Positions 37,359-46,783 are shown, numbered from the stretch's first letter. The stretch: 64,000 bases of DNA from Guptibacillus hwajinpoensis (GCF_020171785.1 NZ_JAIVAE010000011.1:99346-163345); one strand, 5' to 3'. The notes: a model not told the origin generated them from the letters alone. Translations and numbers: made by a program.

Positions 37359-38548
37359 CCTTTAGCACCTCCGGCTGTAGGAGCGTAAAGTTTAGTAATG
37401 GCAGCAAAACCTTGTTTAAAGTCTTGAAGCAAATCATCAGCATTTTCAAGTCCCACAGATAAGCGTAACAAGCCATCTGTAATTCCGCGTTTGTTTCGTT
37501 CGGCAGGTGACATAGAGGCATGAGACATTCTCGCTGGATAAGAGAGAATTGATTCAACCGCACCAAGACTAACAGCGTAAACTGGCAGTTGCACGTGCTT
37601 TGTAAACAATCGAACCGCGTTTTCATCAGGTAGTCGAAAAGAAAGAACAGCCCCAGGACCCGCTGCCTGGTAAAGGTGAGTCGAATGTCCCTGATGGAAA
37701 GAGAATCCAGGATAATAAACTTCTTCTACAAGCGGCTCTTTAAGGAGTGCATGAGCAAGCCGGAAAGCCGCTCTAGAAGATTGCTCGAGCCGACAATGTA
37801 ACGTTTTTAATCCACGAAGAACTAACCAGGAATCATGAGCACTTAAAATGGAACCGAAAGAGTTTTGCAAAAAAGCAAGGTTTTCACCCAGCTTTTCATT
37901 TTTAACTGCGGCAAGCCCCGCAACAACATCACTATGTCCTGCAATAAACTTTGTGGCACTATGAAGAACGATATCCGCACCGAAATCCAGTGGTCTTTGG
38001 AGGGCAGGTGTCATGAAGGTGTTATCAACGAACGTTAAACAATGATTCGCTTTTGCTAATTTAACGACCGCTTGAATATCAGTCACTTTAAGTAAGGGAT
38101 TCGAAGGTGTCTCGATGTAAATCACCTTTGTATTGGATTGAATCCCATTCGCCACTTGATTTAAATCAGTCATATCAACAAAAGTATGACTAATGCCAAA
38201 TCTGCAGAGAACATCGTGAATCATCCGGTACGTCCCGCCATAAACATCTTCTGAAATCAAAACATGATCATGTTGTGACAGGAGCATAAAAGAAGTAGCG
38301 ATAGCAGCCATGCCAGAAGCAAATGCAAACCCCCTAACGCCACCTTCAAGGTCTGCAATCGTTTCTTCTAGAGCTTCACGTGTTGGGTTACCAGAGCGGC
38401 TATAATCATATTTTCCTGGCTGATCAAAATCCAATTGATGAAAGGTAGATGCTTGTTGAATTGGAACACTGACAGCTCCTGTGCTTTTATCAAATTTATG
38501 TTCGTTGTGAAGAAGTTTTGTTTGAAATGTATATGAATTAGTTGTCAT
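37355..38548 (-). CDS. metC: Cystathionine beta-lyase
   Basis: 397 residues from the ATG at 38548; an in-frame ATG at 38560 is also possible because AGAGG lies just before it. PLP-dependent enzyme of the Cys/Met metabolism family that cleaves cystathionine to homocysteine. The PLP lysine is in [17 protein letters not shown] near residue 193; [13 protein letters not shown] and FASGMAAI are conserved. It overlaps metI by 11 bases and yitJ by four. Beta-lyase rather than synthase is inferred from order (as in the metI-metC pair of B. subtilis). Confidence 0.9.
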   Translation of the reverse strand: MTTNSYTFQTKLLHNEHKFDKSTGAVSVPIQQASTFHQLDFDQPGKYDYSRSGNPTREALEETIADLEGGVRGFAFASGMAAIATSFMLLSQHDHVLISEDVYGGTYRMIHDVLCRFGISHTFVDMTDLNQVANGIQSNTKVIYIETPSNPLLKVTDIQAVVKLAKANHCLTFVDNTFMTPALQRPLDFGADIVLHSATKFIAGHSDVVAGLAAVKNEKLGENLAFLQNSFGSILSAHDSWLVLRGLKTLHCRLEQSSRAAFRLAHALLKEPLVEEVYYPGFSFHQGHSTHLYQAAGPGAVLSFRLPDENAVRLFTKHVQLPVYAVSLGAVESILSYPARMSHASMSPAERNKRGITDGLLRLSVGLENADDLLQDFKQGFAAITKLYAPTAGGAKG

Positions 38549-39665
38549 GTCGCACACCATCCTCTTTGAAAATTGCTAGCGTTTGATCCAAATCTTTCAC
38601 TAAATCGTTGATTTGTTCAATTCCTACTGAAAATCTGAGAAGTCGATTACAAACACCTTTCTCGAGTCTGATCTTTTCTGGGATATCGGCATGTGTTTGT
38701 GTGGCTGGATAAGTAATAAAGCTCTCAACGCCTCCAAGACTTTCCGCAAAGGTAATCAGTTTCAAATTCCTTAGAAATGGATCAACCCAAGCTTCAGACT
38801 GTAATCGAAACGACAGCATACCGCCTTTTTCAGGATAGAAGACGTCAGATATTGCGTCGTGATTTCTTAAGTATGTTGCGATAGCTCGAGCATTCTCCTC
38901 ATGTTGCTTTAGTCGAAGAGGTAATGTCTTCATTCCTCGAATGAGGAGCCAGGAGTCGAACGGAGAAAGAACCGCTCCAGCACCGTTTTGATATTGTTCA
39001 ATCTCAGCACAGAGCTTTTCACCTTTGGCAATGACAAGTCCTGCAAGCACATCATTGTGACCCCCAAGGTATTTCGTTGCGCTGTGAATAACAATATCAG
39101 CCCCAAGTAAAAGAGGGTTTTGTAGAAGAGGGGTGAATAACGTATTGTCTACGATTGACAATAAATTGTATGTCTTTGCAATCGTCACGATCTCTTCAAC
39201 ATCGGTTAACTTCATTAGGGGATTTGAAGGATTTTCGATAAAGATTGCCCTAGTAGACGGAGTTATTAATGCTACGATGCTATCAATATTTTGGCTGTCA
39301 AAATACGTGAATGATAAGTTGTAATGCTTTTCTGCGTGAGCAAATAATCGATATGTGCCACCATATAGGTCATCCGAAACGAGTATATGATCTCCGGTTT
39401 TAAATAAAGATATAATTGATTGAATGGCAGCCATGCCGGAACTAAATGCAAAGCCCTGGTCACCATGTTCAAGTTCATTTACTGCAGACTCTAGAATCGA
39501 GCGAGTAGGGTTTTTTGTTCTTGAATAATCAAACCCTGTTGATTGGCCAATTCCTTCATGCCTATAGGAAGTGGAAAAATAAACAGGTGGATTTACAGCG
39601 CCTGTTTGTGGATCTGATTTATTACCTAGTTGAACAAGCAGTGTATCGTAATGGTTATTTGACAT
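38538..39665 (-). CDS. metI: Cystathionine gamma-synthase / O-acetylhomoserine thiolyase
   Basis: 375 residues from the ATG at 39665 behind AAAAGGAGATTGATT; an upstream in-frame ATG at 39683 is disfavoured. PLP lysine in DIVIHSATKYLGGHNDV near residue 194; YSRTKNPTRSILE and AFSSGMAAI are the paralogous counterparts of those in metC. MetI condenses O-acetylhomoserine with cysteine or sulfide. First gene of the S-box methionine operon. Confidence 0.92.
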   Translation of the reverse strand: MSNNHYDTLLVQLGNKSDPQTGAVNPPVYFSTSYRHEGIGQSTGFDYSRTKNPTRSILESAVNELEHGDQGFAFSSGMAAIQSIISLFKTGDHILVSDDLYGGTYRLFAHAEKHYNLSFTYFDSQNIDSIVALITPSTRAIFIENPSNPLMKLTDVEEIVTIAKTYNLLSIVDNTLFTPLLQNPLLLGADIVIHSATKYLGGHNDVLAGLVIAKGEKLCAEIEQYQNGAGAVLSPFDSWLLIRGMKTLPLRLKQHEENARAIATYLRNHDAISDVFYPEKGGMLSFRLQSEAWVDPFLRNLKLITFAESLGGVESFITYPATQTHADIPEKIRLEKGVCNRLLRFSVGIEQINDLVKDLDQTLAIFKEDGVRHDN

Positions 39666-39697
39666 AATCAATCTCCTTTTCATTAAGTAAGGGCAAT

Positions 39698-39850
39698 AAA
39701 AAAAAGCCCTCTATAAGAAGAAGACTTTGGTTGCTCTTCTTCTTATCTTCCAAGTTGAATACAACTTGCTGGAGTTAGCACCTTTCCGGAAAATATCCGG
39801 TGGTTGCTGAAGCTTCTTCGGGCCAGTCCCTCTGCTTCTCTAGATAAGAA
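39698..39850 (-). promoter_or_regulatory. SAM-I (S-box) riboswitch of the met operon
   Basis: Minus-strand S-box: CTTATCTAGAGAAGC, GAGGGACTGGCCC, CAGCAACC, AAGGTGCTA and closing GATAAG. A 12-base terminator-like stem (ATAAGAAGAAGA with TCTTCTTCTTAT) follows, but a 7-base AGAGGGC segment separates the stem from the run of eight Ts (39698-39705), an unusual spacing. Confidence 0.95.
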
Positions 39851-39889
39851 TTGAAAGTATATGGAATTTTAATGTGTCGCTTTTTACAT

Positions 39890-39918
39890 AATCTACATTA
39901 CTTTAAAGCGAAAATCAA
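39890..39918 (-). promoter_or_regulatory. Candidate promoter of the met operon
   Basis: On the minus strand TTGATT, 17-base spacer, TAGATT, about 40 bases upstream of the riboswitch. The only well-spaced pair found there; moderate match. Confidence 0.4.
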
Positions 39919-39944
39919 GTGATTTGATAAAATAATCAAAATTT

Positions 39945-40742
39945 TTACTCAGGTGAATTAGGTCTTTCGTTCGTTACACGTTTTTTCGGGAGAGGAATTT
40001 CCTTAATGGTTAGGTAGAGTAGCATGATGGCTACAAACCAATAGAGGAGAAATCCAAATGGGACAGTTGTTCTTACTAACGCCATAATAGTAAAGAAAAG
40101 GGTTGGAATCGTAACGGAATAAACCGATAGGACCCAGAGTTGTTTATAAGATACTTTTCTACCCGCGAGTGACTTTAATAATAAACCGATTGTCGCTAGA
40201 ACGGTAATTCCGATAAATTTGAGGCCAGTTTGGAATAAATAGACGACAAAGATTAAGAGTGGGATAAAGATCGGAAGTAAGTTATCTAAATTTTTCGTGA
40301 GTTCACTTACATCTTGTTTTGTAAAAGTCATTGAACTGAAATTACTATAATTAAACTCTTGTCTTGTCCCACTATCCATTACGATAATTCGATCTTTAAG
40401 GAACGCAATAGCTGATTCATAGGAATCAACGTCGTCTGGCTTCATTTTATCTGTAGCATCAAAAATAAATGTATTTCCATCTTCTTTTTTTATGAGTGGT
40501 TCAGATTGGTCACTTTTTAGTATGCCATCTTCTAAAGTAAATTCAGGTAAATCTCCCATATGTGTTTTAAGGTCTTCATAAGCATTGGTAAACGAAACCG
40601 CGGTCATAATCCCTATAGGTACAGAAGAAAGTAGCATTAGGAGAAACACATACAAGATCGGCTTCCCTAGTTTCTGAAAACGGAATCGCGCCATCATTTT
40701 TGGGGAAAATAAGCTATAATATAGTTGTTTAAAAACGTTCAA
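39945..40742 (-). CDS. yqgB: DUF1189 membrane protein (YqgB-like)
   Basis: 265 residues. It begins at a TTG (40742) 9 bases after AAAGGAG; there is no better ATG, and the N-terminal NVFKQLYYSLFSPKMMARFR is the DUF1189 signature. One membrane segment follows at about 28-50, then an extracytoplasmic region of about 110 residues, then three or four segments between 150 and 250. Function is unknown. In B. subtilis yqgB sits near yqgC and sodA, as here. Confidence 0.82.
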   Translation of the reverse strand: MNVFKQLYYSLFSPKMMARFRFQKLGKPILYVFLLMLLSSVPIGIMTAVSFTNAYEDLKTHMGDLPEFTLEDGILKSDQSEPLIKKEDGNTFIFDATDKMKPDDVDSYESAIAFLKDRIIVMDSGTRQEFNYSNFSSMTFTKQDVSELTKNLDNLLPIFIPLLIFVVYLFQTGLKFIGITVLATIGLLLKSLAGRKVSYKQLWVLSVYSVTIPTLFFTIMALVRTTVPFGFLLYWFVAIMLLYLTIKEIPLPKKRVTNERPNSPE

Positions 40743-40837
40743 ATTGAAAATCTCCTTTCTAAGTATGTGAGAGTAATCCCACTAAACCAGTTTATCTTAT
40801 ATAAGTAGATGGGAACAATAAACTTGCTGAAACTTTC

Positions 40838-40866
40838 TTGAAACAAAATTGATTTCATCATAATAT
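40838..40866 (+). promoter_or_regulatory. Sigma-A promoter of the Na/Pi cotransporter gene
   Basis: TTGAAA (40838-40843), 17-base spacer, TAATAT (40861-40866). A perfect palindrome CTCTTTACAAAGAG lies at 40886-40899 in the predicted leader. Confidence 0.6.
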
Positions 40867-40977
40867 CATTACAATTCTATATTAACTCTTTACAAAGAGG
40901 GGAGCGATGTAGATAATAGACAAGGGACTTTGTTGAGTATTGTCGAAAAAAATAAAACATGAGTGCAAGGGGTTGAA

Positions 40978-42609
40978 ATGATGGAACTCAACGTTCAGGA
41001 GATGATCTTTCAGTTTGTGGGAGGTCTTGGTATTTTCCTGTTTGGACTAAAGTATATGGGAGATGGCCTTCAACGATCTGCAGGTGATCGATTAAGAGAC
41101 ATTCTTGATCGCTTTACGACGAACCCATTTATGGGTGTGCTAGCCGGGGTCATTGTTACGATTCTCATCCAAAGTAGTTCAGGGACAACGGTTTTAACAG
41201 TCGGTCTTGTTAATGCAGGATTTATGACTCTCAAGCAAGCGATTGGTGTTGTAATGGGAGCTAACATTGGAACAACTGTTACAGCATTTATTATTGGTTT
41301 TCCTATTAAAGATTACGCTCTACCAATCATTGCTATTGGTTCTCTATTAATTTTCTTCTTTAAAAACAAGAAAATTAATTACGCAGGGCAAATTGTTTTT
41401 GGTTTTGGTGCGTTATTCTTTGGACTTGAATTAATGAGTACAGGAATGAAGCCACTTAGAAGTCTTGAGGCTTTTCAAGAACTCACAGTGAGCATGAGTT
41501 CAAACCCGCTATTAGGCGTTGTAATTGGTACGGTATTTACAGTTATTGTGCAAAGTTCTAGTGCTACAATTGGTGTATTACAAGGACTTTATTCACAGAA
41601 TGCGATGGATATCCAAGCTGCGTTGCCAGTACTCTTCGGAGATAATATCGGTACAACAATTACAGCAGTTCTTGCTTCGATCGGTGCCTCTGTTGCAGCT
41701 AGACGCACGGCGCTGACTCACGTTATTTTTAATTTAATTGGTACGGCGATATTCTTAATTTTCTTGTTCGCCTATACACCATTTATTGAGTATCTTAGAG
41801 ATTCGTTAAATTTGACACCAGAAATGACAATTGCATTCGGACACGGGATCTTTAACATTACGAATACTGTGATCCAATTCCCGTTCATTGCTGGACTTGC
41901 TTATCTTGTAACAAAAATTATTCCTGGTGACGATGCGACGATCGAATATAAACCGAAGCATCTTGATCCAGTATTCATCGAACGTTCTCCTTCTGTCGCT
42001 TTAGGACAGGCTAAAGAAGAAGTAATTCGAATGAGTGAATTTGCTTATAAAGGTGTTAAAGAAGCATCTAACTACTTAATATCTAAAGGTCAGAAAAGCG
42101 CAGAAAAAACCGCTCAGTATGAAGAAGCCATTAACAATTTAGATACTAAGATTACAGACTATCTTATTCAGCTATCCGCAACTTCTCTATCAGGTGATGA
42201 GTCAACACGTCACGGTATGTTAATGGACTCTGTTCGTGATATCGAGCGTATTGGCGATCATATGGAGAATATTGTTGAATTGGTTGATTATCAAATCAGC
42301 AATAAAGTAAAAATGACTGACGTTGCTATGCAAGACCTTGATGAAATGTTCAATCTAACCCTTTCTGCACTTCATGAAGCCTTTGATTCACTTGATAAGT
42401 GGGATATTGCAAAGGCACAGGAAGTTGTGAAACTGGAAGATAAAATTGATAAAATGGAACGAACTCTTCGTAAACAGCATATCCTTCGCCTAAATGAGGG
42501 TGAATGTACTGGAAGTGCTGGAATCGTTTTTGTTGATATCATCAGTAACCTTGAGCGTATTGGTGATCACGCGGTAAATATCGCAGAAGCCGTTATTGGA
42601 GAAGAGTAA
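40978..42609 (+). CDS. nptA: Na/Pi cotransporter with C-terminal PhoU-like domain
   Basis: About 544 residues; ATGs at 40978 and 40981 are both suitably spaced from AAGGGG, and a GTG at 40963 is less likely. The membrane half (residues 1-320) carries the two inverted NaPi repeats with the QSSSGTT and QSSSATI signatures. The C-terminal 200 residues are a PhoU-like helical domain (VRDIERIGDHMENIVEL and SNLERIGDHAVNIAEAV). Low-affinity phosphate uptake is the likely role. It complements the Pst system about 8 kb away. No convincing Pho box was found upstream. Confidence 0.9.
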   Translation: MMELNVQEMIFQFVGGLGIFLFGLKYMGDGLQRSAGDRLRDILDRFTTNPFMGVLAGVIVTILIQSSSGTTVLTVGLVNAGFMTLKQAIGVVMGANIGTTVTAFIIGFPIKDYALPIIAIGSLLIFFFKNKKINYAGQIVFGFGALFFGLELMSTGMKPLRSLEAFQELTVSMSSNPLLGVVIGTVFTVIVQSSSATIGVLQGLYSQNAMDIQAALPVLFGDNIGTTITAVLASIGASVAARRTALTHVIFNLIGTAIFLIFLFAYTPFIEYLRDSLNLTPEMTIAFGHGIFNITNTVIQFPFIAGLAYLVTKIIPGDDATIEYKPKHLDPVFIERSPSVALGQAKEEVIRMSEFAYKGVKEASNYLISKGQKSAEKTAQYEEAINNLDTKITDYLIQLSATSLSGDESTRHGMLMDSVRDIERIGDHMENIVELVDYQISNKVKMTDVAMQDLDEMFNLTLSALHEAFDSLDKWDIAKAQEVVKLEDKIDKMERTLRKQHILRLNEGECTGSAGIVFVDIISNLERIGDHAVNIAEAVIGEE

Positions 42610-42612
42610 ACG

Positions 42613-42648
42613 ATAGAAGCAGAGGATTGCCTCTGCTTCTTTTTTATT
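42613..42648 (+). terminator. Terminator after nptA
   Basis: AGAAGCAGAGG / CCTCTGCTTCT perfect stem, four-base loop, six or more Ts. Confidence 0.95.
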
Positions 42649-42730
42649 TTCACAGGGATTTTGTATATTATATAGAAGGAAAATACTATTTACTATAAAA
42701 TAGACTACAGTTAGAGGGGAGAGAGAAGGT

Positions 42731-43213
42731 ATGGATATTTTAATTTGGTCTTTAATCGTTGCCTCATTTATTATCGCATTTGTTGGATTGATTTACCCAA
42801 TTATTCCAGCGGTCTTATTTATTTATACTGGTTTTATTTTGTACGGTATATTTTATGATTTTGGTTCAATGACATTATCTTTCTGGATCATTCAGGTAAT
42901 GCTCACGCTTTTATTATTTGCAGCAGATTATGCAAGTAATTTGTTTGGTGTTAAAAAGTATGGAGGCTCTAAAGCGGCGATTTGGGGAAGTACGATCGGT
43001 TTGTTGGTCGGCCCGTTTATTATTCCATTTGCGGGAATTATTCTTGGTCCATTTATTGGAGCGGTGGTAGCAGAGTTAGCGATTCATCGAAAACCATTTA
43101 AAGAGTCTGTGCAAGTTGGTGTAGGATCTTTACTTGGTTTCCTTGGGGGTGCAGTTATGAAAGGGGTTCTTCAGGCCATCATGATTACCGTATTTTTGGT
43201 CTACGTTTTGTAG
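42731..43213 (+). CDS. yqgC: DUF456 membrane protein (YqgC)
   Basis: 160 residues, four or five membrane segments, glycine-rich turn [27 protein letters not shown] near residue 95 as in the DUF456 family. Function unknown. It lies before sodA in B. subtilis; here the tRNA cluster is inserted between them. GGGGAGAGAAGG precedes the ATG. Confidence 0.83.
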   Translation: MDILIWSLIVASFIIAFVGLIYPIIPAVLFIYTGFILYGIFYDFGSMTLSFWIIQVMLTLLLFAADYASNLFGVKKYGGSKAAIWGSTIGLLVGPFIIPFAGIILGPFIGAVVAELAIHRKPFKESVQVGVGSLLGFLGGAVMKGVLQAIMITVFLVYVL

Positions 43214-43294
43214 ATCTTGATGGTGAAATGAAAGAGTGATATAGTATTTTCATGATTGATTTGCAAAGTGATGAAATTTAATTCACAAAAAGCA

Positions 43295-43324
43295 TTGACG
43301 CTTTAATTAATCATATGGTATATT
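43295..43324 (+). promoter_or_regulatory. Promoter of the tRNA cluster
   Basis: TTGACG, 18-base spacer, TATATT, ending 22 bases before the first tRNA. Confidence 0.65.
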
Positions 43325-43346
43325 AGTTCTTGTCGTTAAGAGATAT

Positions 43347-43421
43347 TCCACAGTAGCTCAGTGGTAGAGCTATCGGCTGTTAACCGATCGGTCGTAGGTT
43401 CGAATCCTACCTGTGGAGCCA
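43347..43421 (+). tRNA. tRNA-Asn (GUU), CCA encoded
   Basis: Cloverleaf visible: acceptor TCCACAG/CTGTGGA, anticodon loop CTGTTAA, T arm GTAGGTTCGAATCCTAC, discriminator G, then CCA. Confidence 0.97.
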
Positions 43422-43424
43422 TAT

Positions 43425-43501
43425 GGCGGTGTAGCTCAGCTGGCTAGAGCGTACGGTTCATACCCGTGAGGTCGGGGGTTCGATCCCCTCCGCCGCTACC
43501 A
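43425..43501 (+). tRNA. tRNA-Met, elongator (CAU), CCA encoded
   Basis: GGCGGTG acceptor, anticodon loop TTCATAC, T arm GGGGGTTCGATCCCC, ends ACCA. It has the typical Bacillus elongator Met sequence, including a 1-72 G-U pair. Confidence 0.93.
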
Positions 43502-43526
43502 TATCATTTAAAATATAACTAAGCAT

Positions 43527-43603
43527 GGCGGTTGTGGCGAAGTGGTTAACGCACCGGATTGTGATTCCGGCATTCGTGGGTTCAATTCCCATCAGCCGCC
43601 CCA
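43527..43603 (+). tRNA. tRNA-His (GUG), CCA encoded
   Basis: G-1 is encoded and faces the C discriminator; acceptor GCGGTTG/CAGCCGC; anticodon loop TTGTGAT; ends CCCA. Confidence 0.96.
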
Positions 43604-43615
43604 CTATTTACATAA

Positions 43616-43692
43616 GGACCCTTAGCTCAGCTGGTTAGAGCTGACGGCTCATAACCGTCCGGTCGCAGGTTCGAGTCCTGCAGGGTCCACCA
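43616..43692 (+). tRNA. tRNA-Ile2 (CAU, lysidine-modified) probable
   Basis: Acceptor GGACCCT/AGGGTCC, anticodon loop CTCATAA, T arm GCAGGTTCGAGTCCTGC, ends ACCA. The anticodon is CAU, but the body resembles Bacillus tRNA-Ile2 (GGACC start, ACGG/CCGT anticodon stem) rather than the elongator or initiator Met tRNAs, both of which are also in the cluster. A Met call would be the naive reading. Confidence 0.75.
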
Positions 43693-43702
43693 AATGCATA
43701 TC

Positions 43703-43795
43703 GGAGGAATACCCAAGTCTGGCTGAAGGGATCGGTCTTGAAAACCGACAGGGGCTTAGTCGCCCGCGGGGGTTCGAATCCCTCTTCCTCCTCCA
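43703..43795 (+). tRNA. tRNA-Ser (UGA), CCA encoded
   Basis: Class II tRNA with a long variable arm (GGGGCTTAGTCGCCC), anticodon loop CTTGAAA, acceptor GGAGGAA/TTCCTCC. The base before CCA is T, whereas bacterial Ser tRNAs normally carry G73. Confidence 0.93.
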
Positions 43796-43873
43796 TTTTT
43801 CATTTCCCGTAATGGCTTGCAATAGGTGCAGCATCATCTTAAAGCAGGTTAAGCATTATTACATTTATATCAT

Positions 43874-43948
<75 letters not shown>

Positions 43949-44080
43949 TAATACCAAATTCTGACTACGTCGAGTTACTTCTTTGTTAGAATTTAATCGG
44001 AGTCCCCAGGGGGTCCCTAAACTCATAACAAGGTGTTATTACTATTAAAAGTAAATGTACAATACCCGATATACATATTT

Positions 44081-44156
<76 letters not shown>

Positions 44157-44168
44157 CTCAATAAAGAT

Positions 44169-44199
44169 CCCACTCGTCATTTAATGACGAGTTTTTTTA
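44169..44199 (+). terminator. Terminator of the tRNA cluster
   Basis: ACTCGTCAT / ATGACGAGT stem followed by seven Ts. Confidence 0.92.
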
Positions 44200-44427
44200 T
44201 GTTTTAAGTGCACTAGTTCCCACTATTAATTATTGATTTTTCCTTTAAGATGTTTAATTCCATATAATGAGGGGAAACTTTACCTGTGTTGCGGAAATTC
44301 AAAGGTTTATTATTTGAAAACGCATGACAATTCTGCTAGTGTAAACTTGTGACGACATCATGTTCAAGTGGTGGCTAACGCTACCCTAACAGCAAGTTAC
44401 ATACTATATTTAAGGAGGAGATTCACA

Positions 44428-45039
44428 ATGGCTAAATTTGAACTACCAGAACTACCTTACGACTACAATGCACTAGAACCACACATCGACGAAGAAACAA
44501 TGAAGATCCACCACGACAAGCACCATAACGCATATGTAACAAAATTAAATGGTGCACTAGAAGGTCATGAGGAGCATGCATCTAAGAGCCTTGAAGATCT
44601 TCTTGGCAACCTTGACGCACTTCCTGAAGGCATTCGCACTGCTGTTCGAAACAATGGTGGCGGACACGTTAACCACTCACTTTTCTGGCAATTGCTAAGC
44701 CCTAACGGTGGCGGCGAACCATCAGGTGATTTAAGCGAAGCACTTAAAAAGAAATTTGGTAGCTTTGAAAGCTTTAAAGAAGAATTTGCTAATGCTGCAG
44801 CTGGTCGTTTTGGCTCAGGCTGGGCTTGGCTAGTAGTAAAAGGTGGAGAACTTGAAGTAACAAGCACTCCAAACCAAGATACTCCAGTAATGGAAGGTGT
44901 TACACCAATTCTTGGGCTAGATGTTTGGGAGCATGCTTATTATCTTAAGTATCAAAACAAACGTCCTGATTACATCGCTGCATTCTGGAATGTAGTTAAC
45001 TGGGATGAAGTTGCTAAGCGTTACGAAGCAGCTAAATAA
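44428..45039 (+). CDS. sodA: Superoxide dismutase, Mn type
   Basis: 203 residues from the ATG at 44428 behind AAGGAGGAG. Metal ligands: H27 in KIHHDKHH, H in VNHSLFW, Asp and His in [27 protein letters not shown] and GSGWAWLV suit the Mn/Fe family; the Bacillus orthologue uses manganese. It removes superoxide in the cytoplasm. The upstream 230 bases have a TATAAT near 44261 but no convincing -35. Confidence 0.97.
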   Translation: MAKFELPELPYDYNALEPHIDEETMKIHHDKHHNAYVTKLNGALEGHEEHASKSLEDLLGNLDALPEGIRTAVRNNGGGHVNHSLFWQLLSPNGGGEPSGDLSEALKKKFGSFESFKEEFANAAAGRFGSGWAWLVVKGGELEVTSTPNQDTPVMEGVTPILGLDVWEHAYYLKYQNKRPDYIAAFWNVVNWDEVAKRYEAAK

Positions 45040-45050
45040 AATAGGTTATC

Positions 45051-45082
45051 TTAGCCCTCGGCACTTTGCTGAGGGCTTTTGA
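45051..45082 (+). terminator. Terminator after sodA
   Basis: AGCCCTCGGCA / TGCTGAGGGCT stem with a short loop and TTTT. Confidence 0.88.
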
Positions 45083-45086
45083 TTTC

Positions 45087-45374
45087 TCATTCGATTAGTG
45101 TATAAATAGGTCCTAATTGATAAAGGATATGATTTATTAAATAATCGGTGAAATCACAACCATTTTCGAAGTCGGTAGGTGAACCTACAAGTACTTGTTG
45201 ATCAGATAAGGTGAGTGACACTTCTTTTTTTCGATAACTAATAACGAAATAGTGCGTCATCTTACAAATGAAAAAAGAATCTCTATCCTCATTTACTACA
45301 GTTTCAATGCTTTGAATTAGTTGTTTACGTAGCTGTTTAGTAAGATAATCTGTTCGATATAGAAAGTAATACAT
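45087..45374 (-). CDS. Hypothetical protein, 95 residues
   Basis: Not recognised. AAAGGGG lies just before the ATG at 45374, and codon use is normal, which supports a real gene. No signal peptide, membrane segment or cysteine pair is evident; the sequence mixes short beta-like stretches (ICKMTHYFVISYRKKEVSLTL) with N- and C-terminal helices. It sits between sodA and an MFS gene and is transcribed toward sodA. Confidence 0.6.
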   Translation of the reverse strand: MYYFLYRTDYLTKQLRKQLIQSIETVVNEDRDSFFICKMTHYFVISYRKKEVSLTLSDQQVLVGSPTDFENGCDFTDYLINHILYQLGPIYTLIE

Positions 45375-45475
45375 ACATAGTCCCCTTTCAAACGTAGTTT
45401 ATCCTTTTTGATTCTTCCGCATAACGAGGAAGAATTAAGTCAAAATAAGGGTGGATGAAAAAAGGGGAGTTTCTA

Positions 45476-46726
45476 ATGAAAGTGATAAAACATATGATTG
45501 GTGAAATAGAAGTAACAAAAGATCTGTTGTTATTGCTAACAATCGGTGGTTTATATGCCCTGAGCATTGCACTTTCAAATACGTTTGTGAATGTGTATTT
45601 GTGGAAGCAATCTGGAGAGTTTGCTGACATTGGTATATATAACCTTTCCGCTGTTATTAGCCAGCCACTTACCTTTATTCTCGCAGGCAGGTGGGCGAAG
45701 AAAATGGATAGAGTGATCGTCTTACGAATAGGTGTCATTTTCCTAGCCCTCTTTTATATAACGGTTCTTTCTTTAGGCCAAAATGCGAGCCATTTATTGG
45801 TCTTACTTGGCTCCTTACTTGGAATTGGGTTTGGTTTTTATTGGCTAGCGTTTAATGTGTTAACATTTGAAATTACTGAGCCAGAAACGAGGGATTTTTT
45901 TAATGGTTTTCTCGGCTTACTCACTTCTTTTGCAGGTATGATTGGTCCGATTTTTGCGGGTGTGATTATTTCCAGTCTCGAAGCATTTACGGGGTATAAG
46001 GTGATTTTTGGAGTTTCACTATCCTTGTTTTTTGCAGCCGTCATCTTAAGTTTCTTTCTTGAACGGCGATCTGCGAAAGGCAACTTTTCATTTACCCGAA
46101 TTTTCCAAGAAAGAAAAGCGAATGCCGATTGGCTCAATATATTGCACGCGCATTTTTTTCAAGGGATAAGAGAAGGTACTTTTATTTTTATTATCGTCGT
46201 TCTTGTTTTTATAACGACGGAAAGTGAACTTGCTATCGGTACATTCGGACTTGTAAACTCGGCAGTTTCCTTTTTAGCGTATTACTTGGCGACCCGTCTA
46301 ATAAAACCAAGGTTTCGAAAAAAAGCAATCTTATATGGAGGGCTAATCCTTTATGCATCGGTATTCTTACTTGTAACAGATCTAACATTTGCGCGATTGT
46401 TAATGTACGGTGTTTGTATCTCTCTTGCCTATCCATTACTTCTTGTTCCGTACATTTCACTAACTTATGATGTCATTGGTAAAGCATGGAATGCTGCAGA
46501 AATGCGTATTGAGTATATTGTTGTTAGAGAGGTTTACTTAAACCTCGGTCGAATTGTATCAATCCTCTTATTCCTACTAACAGTGTCGCTGTTTAACAAT
46601 GAAAAAAGCATTCCAATTCTGTTATTAATTGTTGGAGCGGGACATACGTTTATTTACCTGTTCGTAAGAAAACTTCAATCGGCTTCACCAACCGTGGCAG
46701 AACCGTCTCCTGACCCATTACAATAG
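45476..46726 (+). CDS. yqgE: MFS transporter (YqgE-like)
   Basis: 416 residues from the ATG at 45476, 6 bases after AAGGGGAG. About twelve membrane segments; the loop between segments 2 and 3 has GRWAKKMDRVIVLRIG, the MFS A-like motif, and a central cytoplasmic loop follows residue 190. Substrate unknown. It lies between sodA and pbpA as yqgE does in B. subtilis. It ends at a perfect 10-base hairpin. Confidence 0.85.
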   Translation: MKVIKHMIGEIEVTKDLLLLLTIGGLYALSIALSNTFVNVYLWKQSGEFADIGIYNLSAVISQPLTFILAGRWAKKMDRVIVLRIGVIFLALFYITVLSLGQNASHLLVLLGSLLGIGFGFYWLAFNVLTFEITEPETRDFFNGFLGLLTSFAGMIGPIFAGVIISSLEAFTGYKVIFGVSLSLFFAAVILSFFLERRSAKGNFSFTRIFQERKANADWLNILHAHFFQGIREGTFIFIIVVLVFITTESELAIGTFGLVNSAVSFLAYYLATRLIKPRFRKKAILYGGLILYASVFLLVTDLTFARLLMYGVCISLAYPLLLVPYISLTYDVIGKAWNAAEMRIEYIVVREVYLNLGRIVSILLFLLTVSLFNNEKSIPILLLIVGAGHTFIYLFVRKLQSASPTVAEPSPDPLQ

Positions 46727-46783
46727 CTCATTAGTCCCTTTACTTTTTTATTATCACTAAGTATAGTAAGGAGAAGAGAGATC

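Noticed and set aside
40868..40899. Possible Pho box upstream of nptA (ATTACA, TTAACT, TTTACA)
   Set aside because: Spacing between the elements is 14 and 7 bases, not the 11-base phase of PhoP sites; part of it is the palindrome CTCTTTACAAAGAG.
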